This document shows positions 15,700 to 23,365 of a stretch of DNA of 40,027 nt, one piece after another. A program made the translations under genes and the position numbers. Within the stretch, counting starts at the first letter, position 1, and each line of letters starts with the position of its first letter. The stretch comes from Candidatus Niyogiibacteriota bacterium (lineage in GTDB: Bacteria; Patescibacteriota; Minisyncoccia; HO2-45-28). Under the pieces are notes generated by a model, which did no database searches, was not told where the DNA came from, and saw only the letters and a list, made by a program, of their open reading frames with translations. The stretch is taken from NCBI GenBank assembly GCA_016177385.1, contig JACOVJ010000054.1, positions 1 to 40,027 on the forward strand. Direction: 5' to 3'.

Positions 15700-15737
15700 C
15701 CCAAAATTCGCCCGTCGGCGAATTTTGGGGGTTTTTT
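15700..15737 (+). terminator. Rho-independent terminator after guaB
   Basis: A perfect 13-bp stem (CCCAAAATTCGCC / GGCGAATTTTGGG) with loop CGTC is followed by GG and TTTTTT. Confidence 0.9.
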
Positions 15738-15740
15738 ATT

Positions 15741-15901
15741 AGAATCCATCTCAAAATGGCTTTGAAGGCGAAATCGCGCGAATTTCGTCGCGAGACCGCC
15801 GCCGCAGGGGCGATTCGTACTGGAAGTACGATGAGTCCCGAGAAGGCGGCCGAACAGAAATTCGCCGATTGGAGCCCAAATGCATTTTTGAGATGGATTC
15901 T
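15741..15901. mobile_element. MITE-like element, 161 bp, AGAATCC ends
   Basis: Terminal inverted repeats AGAATCCATCTCAAAATG and its near complement at the right end (CATTTTTGAGATGGATTCT) bound an imperfect long hairpin of non-coding DNA. The right end reaches the stop codon of the convergent gene at 15900. The flanking TA on both sides could be a target duplication. Confidence 0.8.
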
Positions 15902-16799
15902 AGAGCGCGTTCAAAATCTTCAGTTTTTCCGTGAGCTCCTCGTTGCACTCCGAAACCGTGGCCGCGATCATTTCCTCGAGATGGGGGATTTTTTGCTTCA
16001 AAAATGTATCGAGATCGTCGTCGCGGTTTCTATGGTCGAGTAATTCAAAAAGAGGTTCTTTATCGGGCGCGCAAAGTCCATTGAGTATTCGCCAGCCGAC
16101 CTGTCCATGAACAAGGGAATAAGCGGCATCGAACAGGCGGTCGAGGTCGGCGGGCGCGATCACTTCCAGCCCCCGTTCCTTAAAGATATTCGAGGTCGTT
16201 TCTGCGGTCGTTTTGTTGCTTGAGTTTTTAAGTGCTCTTTGCAAGCGCGCATTATTTTTTACTGCGCTGAATTTTTCCAGCCACCAATGGATCGGCGGCG
16301 TCGTCTCGTGAATGCCTGAAGCGATCAGGCGCTCGATCGCGGCAGAGGCCACGGTTTCCATTCGGTGCCGGCCTGCCGAAGACGCATTTCCGCCGGAAAG
16401 CGCCGCGAGCGTGTGATTCAAAACAAAAAACGCAGTATTTTCGAGGACGCCGGCCAAAAGAAGGGCGGCCGCCGAGGTTTTGTGCCGCGGCGGCTGGCGG
16501 TACTGCCAGCGCTCGGCTTTTTTCAGGTACCACGATTCCCGGGGTCCGGCATGCTTCATTTCGTAGGCGTAAAAAAGCGCGGTCTCGTTTTCGGCAAGCA
16601 AAATCAGAGCGTGCGCCGGAGAAAAATTTTCTCCGAGTTTTTGTTTGGCCCACGAACCGGCGAACTCGTGATAAGCGGCCCGCGCCAGACGCGCTTCCCG
16701 CTCCTGGGCGTTTTTCATCCACGCTTCGAGACCCGGTTCCTTGGCCCCCCATTTCCTGTTTTGCCATCCTTCAAATGCCGCAAAGAGCGCGCGTTCCAT
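15900..16799 (-). CDS. conserved-looking helical protein of unknown function
   Basis: The 299-residue protein begins MERALFAAFEGWQNRK. It is predicted to be largely alpha-helical and soluble, rich in Ala, Leu, Glu, Arg and Trp, with no signal peptide and no motif I recognise. Its stop codon TAG is formed by the end of the neighbouring MITE (15901), so the present C-terminus may have been set by the insertion. The start at 16799 is chosen because the frame further upstream overlaps a divergent small gene and reads poorly. Function unknown. Confidence 0.6.
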   Translation of the reverse strand: MERALFAAFEGWQNRKWGAKEPGLEAWMKNAQEREARLARAAYHEFAGSWAKQKLGENFSPAHALILLAENETALFYAYEMKHAGPRESWYLKKAERWQYRQPPRHKTSAAALLLAGVLENTAFFVLNHTLAALSGGNASSAGRHRMETVASAAIERLIASGIHETTPPIHWWLEKFSAVKNNARLQRALKNSSNKTTAETTSNIFKERGLEVIAPADLDRLFDAAYSLVHGQVGWRILNGLCAPDKEPLFELLDHRNRDDDLDTFLKQKIPHLEEMIAATVSECNEELTEKLKILNAL

Positions 16800-16860
16800 T
16801 CTTTTATGGTAGCGCACTTGACATGTTGCGTTTTCCACATAAAACGCAATACTATGGGAT

Positions 16861-17019
16861 ATGTGGCAATTATGGACCGCGGGGACTCTGGGCATCCTGA
16901 TGGCGCTGGTCCCGTTTTTGGGCTTTACTCCCGACCTTAAGGACGTCATTACGGTCGCGTTCGGCATTGCGATCGCCGTTTTCGTGTTTTGGGCGTTGGG
17001 AGTGAAAAAGCCGGCGTAA
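16861..17019 (+). CDS. 52-residue single- or double-pass membrane protein
   Basis: This short frame encodes a 52-residue protein starting MWQLWTAGTLGILMALV, with two hydrophobic stretches (about residues 5-20 and 29-47) and a basic end GVKKPA. TACTAT (16850-16855) ends 5 nt before the ATG, and TTGACA lies at 16818-16823; the geometry suggests a leaderless mRNA. It is followed 16 bp later by the FAD oxidoreductase. No family recognised; the composition is that of a real membrane peptide. Confidence 0.55.
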   Translation: MWQLWTAGTLGILMALVPFLGFTPDLKDVITVAFGIAIAVFVFWALGVKKPA

Positions 17020-17035
17020 ATGCTATCCTTGCGGG

Positions 17036-18238
17036 ATGCCGAAACGCTATTGCATCATTGGCGGCGGGATCGCGGGGATCACGGCTGCCGAAACCATCCG
17101 CGCGCACGACGGCGAAGGGGATATTCTGGTGATCTCGGCGGAGCCGCATCCGCTCTATTCGCGGGTTTCGCTTCCGGCGTATGTTTCGGGAGAATTGGAA
17201 CGCGAGCGGGTGATGATGCGCACGCTCCGCGATTATGCAGAGCGAAACATCCGGCTGTTTCCCTCCGAACGCGTGATCGAGGTTCGACCTCGAATTCGAG
17301 GGCGAACCTCGGGAGGAGAAGTAAAGACCGCATCCGGGAAGACATTTGAATATGATGCCTTACTTATCGCAACAGGCGGCCGTCCCGTGGAATGGCCGCA
17401 CGACGAGGTTGTATCGGAACGCATATTCCGTCTGCATACGCTCGACGACGCCCTACGCCTGCGCGAATTTTTTAACAGGCATCCGGCCCGCTTCGCCAGC
17501 CTCGCGTCTAGGCGGGCCGGAACTCCCGCTTCGCTCGCGAAGCGAGGCGAGTCAGCGAGGCGGTCGGTCGGTCGGGTCATTGTTGCCGGCGGGGGATTTA
17601 TCGCTTTAGAGCTTGCCGAGATTTTCCGGACAAAAAAATTCGACGTCACGTTTCTGGTGCGCGGCCCGCAATTTTGGAGCGGCAAATGGGTCGACCCCGC
17701 CGACCACGACCGACTCACCGATTTGTGGAAGAAAAACGGGGTGCGGGCGATTTTCGGTGATGCGGTCCGCGAAATGGAAGAGAATAATGGAGCGGTGCGG
17801 ATCCGCACGACCGCAGGGCGCGACATTGTCGCAGATTGCGTTGCGATCGCGATCGGGATCGAATGCGAGCCGGATTTTGTTCCGCGAAAAATTCTTGGAA
17901 GCCTCGCTTCCAAGAACTTGGAAGCGAGGCTTCCAAACGGAGTTGTGGTAAACAAATACTTGGAAACCGAGTTTCCAAACGTATGGGCCGCCGGGGATGC
18001 GATGCGGTGCGCGGCGGACGGCGAACCTCAGGGGTCGCAGAATTGGTCAAGCGCGGTTCTGTCCGGACAGGCCGCGGGAATGAATATGATGGGCGAGTAC
18101 GGTAGGGGAACGCGCAAAGTATTTCGTTTGCCGCCCCGGTATTCCGTCGGCCACTTCGGCGCTGTGCTAAAATGGGAAAATGGCCGCTCTTTTTTTAAAA
18201 GCAACCCCGACCCCGAGGGGAGTCCTCGGGGTGGATAA
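17036..18238 (+). CDS. FAD/NAD(P)-dependent pyridine nucleotide-disulfide oxidoreductase interrupted by palindromic insertions
   Basis: The 400-residue protein has the two-dinucleotide fold: YCIIGGGIAGITAAE (FAD), ALLIATGGRPVEW, VIVAGGGFIALELAE (NAD(P)H) and VWAAGDAM near the C-terminus. It resembles rubredoxin/nitrite reductase-type FAD oxidoreductases rather than a disulfide reductase, because no CxxC is visible. Three segments do not fit the family: PRIRGRTSGGEV (palindromes 17278-17311), RFASLASRRAGTPASLAKRGESARR (17485-17544 and flank) and SLASKNLEARLP...KYLETEF (17894-17978). The last residues NPDPEGSPRGG and the stop lie in a 74-bp palindromic repeat, so the original C-terminus was probably lost. 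TATCCT lies 6 nt before the ATG. It may be functional or decaying. Confidence 0.7.
   Translation: MPKRYCIIGGGIAGITAAETIRAHDGEGDILVISAEPHPLYSRVSLPAYVSGELERERVMMRTLRDYAERNIRLFPSERVIEVRPRIRGRTSGGEVKTASGKTFEYDALLIATGGRPVEWPHDEVVSERIFRLHTLDDALRLREFFNRHPARFASLASRRAGTPASLAKRGESARRSVGRVIVAGGGFIALELAEIFRTKKFDVTFLVRGPQFWSGKWVDPADHDRLTDLWKKNGVRAIFGDAVREMEENNGAVRIRTTAGRDIVADCVAIAIGIECEPDFVPRKILGSLASKNLEARLPNGVVVNKYLETEFPNVWAAGDAMRCAADGEPQGSQNWSSAVLSGQAAGMNMMGEYGRGTRKVFRLPPRYSVGHFGAVLKWENGRSFFKSNPDPEGSPRGG
17278..17311. repeat. pair of CGAGG...CCTCG palindromes inside the FAD oxidoreductase gene
   Basis: CGAGGTTCGACCTCG (17278-17292) and CGAGGGCGAACCTCG (17297-17311) are adjacent hairpins in frame, encoding PRIRGRTSG. 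The same core recurs at 7269-7295 and twice at 25565-25608. Confidence 0.7.
17485..17544. repeat. palindromes inside the FAD oxidoreductase gene, second site
   Basis: GGCCCGC...GCGGGCC (17485-17518) is followed by CGCTTCGCTCGCGAAGCG (17527-17544). Both keep the reading frame and encode Ala/Ser/Arg-rich residues not expected between two Rossmann domains. Confidence 0.65.
17894..17978. repeat. three 19-bp hairpins inside the FAD oxidoreductase gene, third site
   Basis: TTGGAAGCCTCGCTTCCAA (17895-17913), TTGGAAGCGAGGCTTCCAA (17918-17936) and TTGGAAACCGAGTTTCCAA (17960-17978) share a consensus. A half copy (AAGCGAGTTTCCAAACG) occurs near the amidase start at about 9462. Confidence 0.7.
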
Positions 18239-18284
18239 CTCATACTTATCCACAGTTTATGCACCCAAAGGACTCCCCTCGGGG
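18211..18284. repeat. 74-bp palindromic element with DnaA-box-like motifs (copy 3)
   Basis: The length and arms match the other full copies; the core is in the orientation of copy 2 (GGTGGATAA ... TTATCCACA ... TTATGCACCC). It supplies the stop codon of the FAD oxidoreductase and precedes the DUF4015-like gene by 11 bp. Confidence 0.85.
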
Positions 18285-18295
18285 TTTTCAATGCA

Positions 18296-19498
18296 ATGAT
18301 CTCTAAATTATTCCATCCGAACATCACGCTCCCTGTTGTCTTTGTAGCGGCCGGGTCCGCTATTTTTTTGACGTGGAGCGTGGGGAACGATGCAAATGTT
18401 GCGTATGTCGCGCTCAAAAATGAGCCCGTCCAAGAACGCACAGCGCACCTCGCGACCCCGGAGCTGGTCCGCGCCATTTACATGACCAGTTACGTCGCGG
18501 GCGACAAAGCGTGGCGCGGGAAACTCGCGAATTTCGTTGACCGCACGGAATTGAATGCCATCGTCATTGATGTGAAGGACTACACCGGCCGCGTCGCGTT
18601 CGATATGGACAATTCGTATGTCCGGGAACTGGGCTCCGTAAAACCCTTGGTCCCCGATATCCGTGATTTCATCCGCGAATTGCATTCCAAAAATATTTAC
18701 GCGATCGCGCGCATCAGCGTTTTTCAAGACCCGTATTTTCTTTCAGTCCATCCCGAATACGCCGTTAAAACCAAAAGCGGCGCTATGTGGAAGGACCGGA
18801 AAGGGATCCCGTGGGTGGACCCGGCGGCCGAGGACTTTTGGAATTATATCGCGTTACTCGCGCAGGAATCCGAGCGCGCCGGATTCGATGAGATCAATTT
18901 CGATTACATCCGATTCCCGTCGGACGGCAACATGAAGGACATCGCGTACGATTATTGGGACAAGGTAACGCCGCCGGCCGAGGTCATCGAAAAATTTTTC
19001 GCCTATTTGCGGGATTCCCTCGATGTCCGTTTTTCCAAACCGCGCCGCATTCAGGACAATTTGGTATACGTTCCGACGCCCATTCCGCTGTCCGTCGATC
19101 TATTCGGCATGGTGACCGTGAACACCGACGACCTCAATATCGGGCAGGTGCTCGAACGCGCGGCACCCTATTTCGATTACATTGCGCCGATGGTGTATCC
19201 GTCGCACTATCCTGCGACCTACAAAAATTTCGGCAATCCCGCCGCGCATCCCTACGAAATTATTTATGATGCCATGAGCGTGGCATCGCGCCGCCTTATC
19301 GCCGCAAGTTCCACGCCCGCCAAACTCCGGCCGTGGCTGCAGGATTTTGACCTCGGCGCGGAATACGACGCGGCGATGGTGCGGAAAGAAATGCAGGCCG
19401 TGTATGACGCAGGGCTCACGAGCTGGATGGCATGGGATGCGGCCAACAGATATACACAGGACGCGTATCGTTTGTCAACCACGTCCGCGATACAATAG
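18296..19498 (+). CDS. DUF4015-like putative glycoside hydrolase
   Basis: The 400-residue protein has an N-terminal signal anchor (residues 8-27) and a TIM-barrel-like domain: RAIYMTSYVAG, NAIVIDVKDYTG, IYAIARISVFQDP, DEINFDYIRFPSDG (candidate catalytic acidic residues), PMVYPSHYP and AGLTSWMAWDAANRY. These motifs fit the DUF4015 family of predicted glycoside hydrolases. It should act outside the membrane on a polysaccharide. It starts 11 bp after a palindromic element and overlaps the next gene if the latter uses its ATG. Confidence 0.8.
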   Translation: MISKLFHPNITLPVVFVAAGSAIFLTWSVGNDANVAYVALKNEPVQERTAHLATPELVRAIYMTSYVAGDKAWRGKLANFVDRTELNAIVIDVKDYTGRVAFDMDNSYVRELGSVKPLVPDIRDFIRELHSKNIYAIARISVFQDPYFLSVHPEYAVKTKSGAMWKDRKGIPWVDPAAEDFWNYIALLAQESERAGFDEINFDYIRFPSDGNMKDIAYDYWDKVTPPAEVIEKFFAYLRDSLDVRFSKPRRIQDNLVYVPTPIPLSVDLFGMVTVNTDDLNIGQVLERAAPYFDYIAPMVYPSHYPATYKNFGNPAAHPYEIIYDAMSVASRRLIAASSTPAKLRPWLQDFDLGAEYDAAMVRKEMQAVYDAGLTSWMAWDAANRYTQDAYRLSTTSAIQ

Positions 19499-21312
19499 AA
19501 GATATAGCGAAACGGCTTTCATTTATTGTTGTGTTTGCAGGAATACTCGCGCTGGGATACGCGGGATGGATTTTTGCTGCGGGCGGTAATCTCTCGGGAT
19601 ATGCATGGGCGGACACGCTCGGCTGGATCAGTTTTAACGGCGCAACGTATGGCGTCAATGTCGGCGATAACGGCGTTTTGGGGGGATACGCATGGTCGGA
19701 TGCCATTGGGTGGATTGCATTTGCGGATTATAACGGCGATGGCGTTGCAAATGATGGTGCATTATGCCCCGATCTCAGTGGCTGCCGCGCGATTTTTAAC
19801 GGCACGAGCGGCGCCGTGACCGGCTGGGCGAAAGCATTGCTCGCGCCCGGCGCGGCAGGCGGTTGGGACGGGTGGATTCGCTTGCGTAACGATAGCGATG
19901 GAGATGGTGTTGTAAATACGGACACCGGCGCCGCTAGCAAAGATTATGGCGTGACGGTTTCCGGTTGCAATTGGTCGGGCTACGCATGGGGTTCGGATGT
20001 TATCGGATGGATTCATTTCCGCGGCAACGTTGGAACACCGATTGAATATGGCGTAACCGGAACCGGCGCAGCGTGCGTTGGCACAACGGAAGTGACGCCC
20101 CCGCCCGGAGAGGAACCACCACCCGGAGAGGAGGGCGGGCCGGGCGGAGGGGGAGGTAGCACCTCACCGGACTTTTCCGTTTCATTGACGCCTAATCCGT
20201 CCTCCGGTCCCGAACCGCTTTCCGTTGCGCTGACCGCGGACGTAACCGATACAAAAAGCGACCTTCCGAGTCCGCCCCCGACCATTACGTATTCGTTTTG
20301 GTGGAATTGTGACAATAATACGCTGAATGTCGGCGATATCGATAAACCGGAAGCCGAGGGAGGGTGCGGAGAGTTGCCGGATGATACGGCCGGTGGTGGA
20401 TGTTCGTTACCGAATGATTACGGCATAAAATGCGAGGCGGAATCGGACACGACGCAAGTCGTAGATCATATTTATATCTATGATGCAAGCGTGCTTTCGT
20501 ACACCCCTAAAGTCATTGTGGAGCGCGATACGCGAACGGCCGAAAATCGCTTTTCTTCCATTGATGTATCGGAAACCGCCGACTTTTCCGTTGCATTATC
20601 GGCGCCGGATACGGTCTATATAAACAATAGTTTTTTGATGACGGCGAGCGTTGTTAATGCCGCGGGGTCCATCACGTATTCTTTTTGGTGGGATTGCGCG
20701 AGTACCGCAACGGATGTGCCGACTGCATCGTCGCCGACGGAGTGCGGTTCCGGTCCGAATCGAGTGATCGCACCCGGTAATACACCTCAAGACGTGACGC
20801 ATCCGGGTTATTCTACGACCGGCACGCATCACGCAAAGGTGATCGCGGCAAGCGGCGGGTCTCCGCCGTCCGCCACCGCCATCGAGAATATTGATGTTAT
20901 TTTGCCGCCGCAGTATTACCAAGCAAACTGCGTAGATCCATTTCCCGATGAATTGCCGCCTCCATATGATTGCGACATCAGCGTCAGGGTGATCAGCGTA
21001 GAAGAAGCGCAGTCGTCATCCATCGATGTGAATATCGTTACCGGAAATAATTATACGGGGACGATCGATCTCTCCGCATCCAGCGCAAGGTTGCCGCCGG
21101 AGACGCAATATGTATTCTCGGTCGACCCGATCGTATGTTTGAATGATGTCTGCGATCCCAACACGTCGCGGTTCCATATTGTTACGACGCCGGCCGCGGC
21201 GGAAGGCGGGCATGATATCGTTGTGCGTTTATCGGACGGCGTTTCGTCGCCGCAGACATTTATCGTTCGCCTGAACGTCCAACCTATCCGCCCCGAATTC
21301 CGCGAGATTTGA
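19432..21312 (+). CDS. secreted surface protein with GYAW...GWISF repeats and Ig/PKD-like domains
   Basis: The 626-residue reading frame encodes a signal peptide (AKRLSFIVVFAGILALGYAGWIFA), repeats of the form GYAWADTLGWISFN, GYAWSDAIGWIAF and GYAWGSDVIGWIHF, a Pro/Glu/Gly-rich linker, then beta-rich domains that resemble PKD or Ig-like modules (SLTPNPSSGPEPLSV...). Such proteins are common on CPR cell surfaces. The ATG at 19432 overlaps the preceding gene by 67 bp and leaves 28 residues before the hydrophobic core. TACAAT (19491-19496) lies 7 nt before an in-frame ATA at 19504 that would begin IAKRLSF; this non-standard start would give 602 residues and a perfect signal peptide. Confidence 0.75.
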   Translation: MGCGQQIYTGRVSFVNHVRDTIEDIAKRLSFIVVFAGILALGYAGWIFAAGGNLSGYAWADTLGWISFNGATYGVNVGDNGVLGGYAWSDAIGWIAFADYNGDGVANDGALCPDLSGCRAIFNGTSGAVTGWAKALLAPGAAGGWDGWIRLRNDSDGDGVVNTDTGAASKDYGVTVSGCNWSGYAWGSDVIGWIHFRGNVGTPIEYGVTGTGAACVGTTEVTPPPGEEPPPGEEGGPGGGGGSTSPDFSVSLTPNPSSGPEPLSVALTADVTDTKSDLPSPPPTITYSFWWNCDNNTLNVGDIDKPEAEGGCGELPDDTAGGGCSLPNDYGIKCEAESDTTQVVDHIYIYDASVLSYTPKVIVERDTRTAENRFSSIDVSETADFSVALSAPDTVYINNSFLMTASVVNAAGSITYSFWWDCASTATDVPTASSPTECGSGPNRVIAPGNTPQDVTHPGYSTTGTHHAKVIAASGGSPPSATAIENIDVILPPQYYQANCVDPFPDELPPPYDCDISVRVISVEEAQSSSIDVNIVTGNNYTGTIDLSASSARLPPETQYVFSVDPIVCLNDVCDPNTSRFHIVTTPAAAEGGHDIVVRLSDGVSSPQTFIVRLNVQPIRPEFREI

Positions 21313-21334
21313 TGCGCAACAAGGGAAGATAACC

Positions 21335-21375
21335 CAAAGGGGAGTCCTTTTCTGATTCCTAAGGACTACCCTTTG
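21335..21375. repeat. short hairpin with AGGGGAGTCCTT arms (short-type family)
   Basis: CAAAGGGGAGTCCTT ... AAGGACTACCCTTTG is a 41-bp hairpin whose arms match those of the 74-bp elements but lack the long core. It lies after the surface protein gene. Confidence 0.7.
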
Positions 21376-21410
21376 TGAAAATGCGGATAACTCGACTTGA
21401 CAAGGACATA

Positions 21411-21438
21411 TTGACATGCTCCTGTTTTGTGCTATAAT
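21411..21438 (+). promoter_or_regulatory. strong promoter for the lipoprotein gene at 21542
   Basis: A perfect TTGACA (21411-21416), a 16-nt spacer and TGCTATAAT (extended -10, TATAAT 21433-21438) lie about 100 bp before the ATG. A second TTGACA is at 21397-21402. The transcribed leader carries a partial palindromic element. Confidence 0.8.
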
Positions 21439-21471
21439 GGGCGCATCCTGTACCTTGCAAACCACTATTCG

Positions 21472-21513
21472 CCCCGAGGGGAGTCCTAGGGGTGGATAAA
21501 CTGTGGATAAGTA
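21472..21513. repeat. half copy of the DnaA-box palindrome in the 5' leader
   Basis: It begins with CCCCGAGGGGAGTCCTAGG and continues through GGTGGATAA and TGTGGATAA, but has no right arm. It lies inside the predicted leader of the lipoprotein gene. Confidence 0.65.
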
Positions 21514-21541
21514 AGTTGCTCATTCTGGAAAGGAGAGCGCG

Positions 21542-22399
21542 ATGAAACACGAAAACGGTTCGTTTCTGTGGGGTGTGTTCGCCGGCGTCATTCTGACGTT
21601 GGCATTCATGGGCATGTCTTCCTGCGCCGGCTCGACCGGAGATGGAGATGACCCGATCGTCGTCGTGGACGAGGACGGCAATCCGCCGCCCGACGGTACG
21701 CCGATGGGCTACGTCGGCTTCCATATGAATTGGCCCGAGCGCGGTTTGAACGCGCTCATCAACTCCGCGACCAAGTGGTTCATCATCGAGCTGAAGGAAT
21801 CGGCGGGTGCCAAGTATTTTGCATCCCTCGCTTGGCCGGACACGGATGCTCTGCTCGCGGTTCCTGTCGGCACCTACACGGTGGAAGTGCCCGCATTTCG
21901 CGATGATTTGCTGGGCGGCTTTTACCAGTGGCTGACCCTCCTATCGTACGGCTCGGTCGGGAACATCGTTGTGGAGTCGGGCCAGACAACGGAGGCGACC
22001 GTTACGCTCGCGCCATCTTCTCTTGCGTTCTCTGAGCCGCAGCCGCCGGTCTATTACGGTTCGGCGCCCGTGCTCGAACTCACGTTCGGTAACTGGCCGC
22101 TCGAGTTCCGGCAGGCGGAAATCTCCTTTTTCCGGACCGACGCATCATTTCCGAATTCGAGCATCGCGTTTCTTTGCACTTCGCCGGCAACGGAGAAGGA
22201 TACGACGACTCGCGGCTGTCAGTCGGCCCCGTTGCCGAGCTCCGGATCTGCCATCGTTTTCTATGCGGGTATCGAAGCGGCTGCCGCATGGAACGCGCCG
22301 CTGTGTCCGACAACCGACTGCACGCCGAACATCGAGGCATTGTCCGATGAGATGGCGTTTCAGTCGCCGACGGGCAATCTCAGTATCGGTATTCAGTAA
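21542..22399 (+). CDS. lipoprotein of unknown function
   Basis: The 285-residue precursor has a signal peptide ending in the lipobox MGMSSC (Cys28). A short acidic linker (GDGDDPIVVVDEDGNPPP) leads to a beta-rich domain with GTYTVEVPAF and VESGQTTEATVTLAP, typical of carboxypeptidase-regulatory-like or Ig-like surface folds, then a Cys-containing region. GGAAAGGAGAG precedes the ATG. A strong promoter and a strong terminator frame it as a single-gene unit. No enzyme motif is visible; a surface structural role is likely. Confidence 0.75.
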   Translation: MKHENGSFLWGVFAGVILTLAFMGMSSCAGSTGDGDDPIVVVDEDGNPPPDGTPMGYVGFHMNWPERGLNALINSATKWFIIELKESAGAKYFASLAWPDTDALLAVPVGTYTVEVPAFRDDLLGGFYQWLTLLSYGSVGNIVVESGQTTEATVTLAPSSLAFSEPQPPVYYGSAPVLELTFGNWPLEFRQAEISFFRTDASFPNSSIAFLCTSPATEKDTTTRGCQSAPLPSSGSAIVFYAGIEAAAAWNAPLCPTTDCTPNIEALSDEMAFQSPTGNLSIGIQ

Positions 22400-22423
22400 T
22401 GCCGACGGCGCGCTCACCAGCTT

Positions 22424-22462
22424 CCCCCCACCCGTTTTTAACGGGTGGGGGGATTTTTTTTT
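22424..22462 (+). terminator. Rho-independent terminator
   Basis: A perfect 13-bp stem CCCCCCACCCGTT / AACGGGTGGGGGG with loop TTT is followed by a run of nine T. Confidence 0.95.
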
Positions 22463-22507
22463 CACAAAGGGGAGTCCTTTTCTGGTTCTTAAGGACTCCC
22501 CTTTGTG
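22463..22507. repeat. short-type hairpin with AGGGGAGTCCTT arms, followed by a fragment
   Basis: Perfect 17-bp arms CACAAAGGGGAGTCCTT and its complement enclose TTCTGGTTCTT. A right-hand fragment (GAATCAGAAAAGGACTACCCTCGGGG) follows at 22518-22543, and TGTGGATAA occurs at 22562-22570, so two family members appear to have landed side by side. Confidence 0.75.
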
Positions 22508-22611
22508 AAACTCTTAGGAATCAGAAAAGGACTACCCTCGGGGGCCGCTCTTTGTTCCGTGTGTGGATAACTTGCAGTTTGCACGAACCTGTCGCGTGGT
22601 AAAATACATCT

Positions 22612-23037
22612 ATGACAGCCGAAGCAATGGTGAAGCCATTGGTGCAAATTGCCGTAGGCGCCGCCATTATTTTTGCGATCACGTATATCGCGGGCGCATT
22701 CACCGAACCCTCCGTATTGGCGCCCAATGACGACCCGAATGTCGCGCGGCCATTGCACGAAGGGACCGATCCGCAAATGAAGAACGGGTCGTTATGGGTT
22801 GCCGATCAACTGATCGTGGGAGATAAATCAACCGTTTTCTCGGGGTACCGATATCTCCAGATAGATGCGGTTGATGTGGGGGGCGGTTATCCTCCAGCCG
22901 AAGATTGCGGCGGCTCTAATGGGGATAGCGAACTTGGGCGCATGATATTTAATAAAGGTGCCGGTTTCGTATATTTCTGCGGGATTGATACCATAACAAA
23001 TACCATTCAATGGAGAAAACTTATCCCGCAGCCTTAA
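22612..23037 (+). CDS. membrane-anchored protein of unknown function
   Basis: The 141-residue protein has a membrane segment at about residues 10-29 and an outer region with SLWVADQLIVGDKSTVFSGYRYLQIDAVD and two cysteines (CGG, FCGID) near the end. TAAAAT (22600-22605) ends 6 nt before the ATG, so the transcript may be leaderless. It heads a three-gene set that ends with the large NVGIG-motif protein, so it is probably part of the same surface structure. No family recognised. Confidence 0.6.
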   Translation: MTAEAMVKPLVQIAVGAAIIFAITYIAGAFTEPSVLAPNDDPNVARPLHEGTDPQMKNGSLWVADQLIVGDKSTVFSGYRYLQIDAVDVGGGYPPAEDCGGSNGDSELGRMIFNKGAGFVYFCGIDTITNTIQWRKLIPQP

Positions 23038-23050
23038 AACGACGCCAGCA

Positions 23051-23365
23051 ATGAACGGAGAACAAGGGTTGATCTACCATCAAGATTTTTGGAAAAATCC
23101 CCAGAATTGGATTTACATCGGCGTTGCTGCCATCGCGGTTATCGGTTTTGTTGCGATCCTTCTAAATTACAACCGGCCGAAAACAGAGGCGGAAATTCGC
23201 GCCGATGTATTAAATGCGCTCCGGCAATCGGAAGCGGCGCCGATCGCGCCCGAAGATCGGGCAAAAGTCCTGCAATCATTGCGCGCATCGCAAGTGCCCG
23301 TTGTCTCCGATGCCGAAAAGGCGCGGGTATTGGAAGCATTACGAGGAGGAACTTCAGCACAATGA
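23051..23365 (+). CDS. small membrane-anchored protein with coiled-coil-like tail
   Basis: The 104-residue protein has one membrane helix (about residues 19-37) and a C-terminal region with two similar repeats, PEDRAKVLQSLRASQ and SDAEKARVLEALRGG, likely helical. It lies 13 bp after the previous gene and overlaps the next by ATGA, which indicates coupling to the large surface protein. Function unknown; the repeats suggest an assembly or partner-binding role. Confidence 0.6.
   Translation: MNGEQGLIYHQDFWKNPQNWIYIGVAAIAVIGFVAILLNYNRPKTEAEIRADVLNALRQSEAAPIAPEDRAKVLQSLRASQVPVVSDAEKARVLEALRGGTSAQ

Noticed and set aside
23089..23361. N-terminal extension of the large surface protein
   Set aside because: It overlaps the 104-residue gene in another frame; the ATG at 23362 begins a clear signal peptide and overlaps the upstream stop as ATGA.
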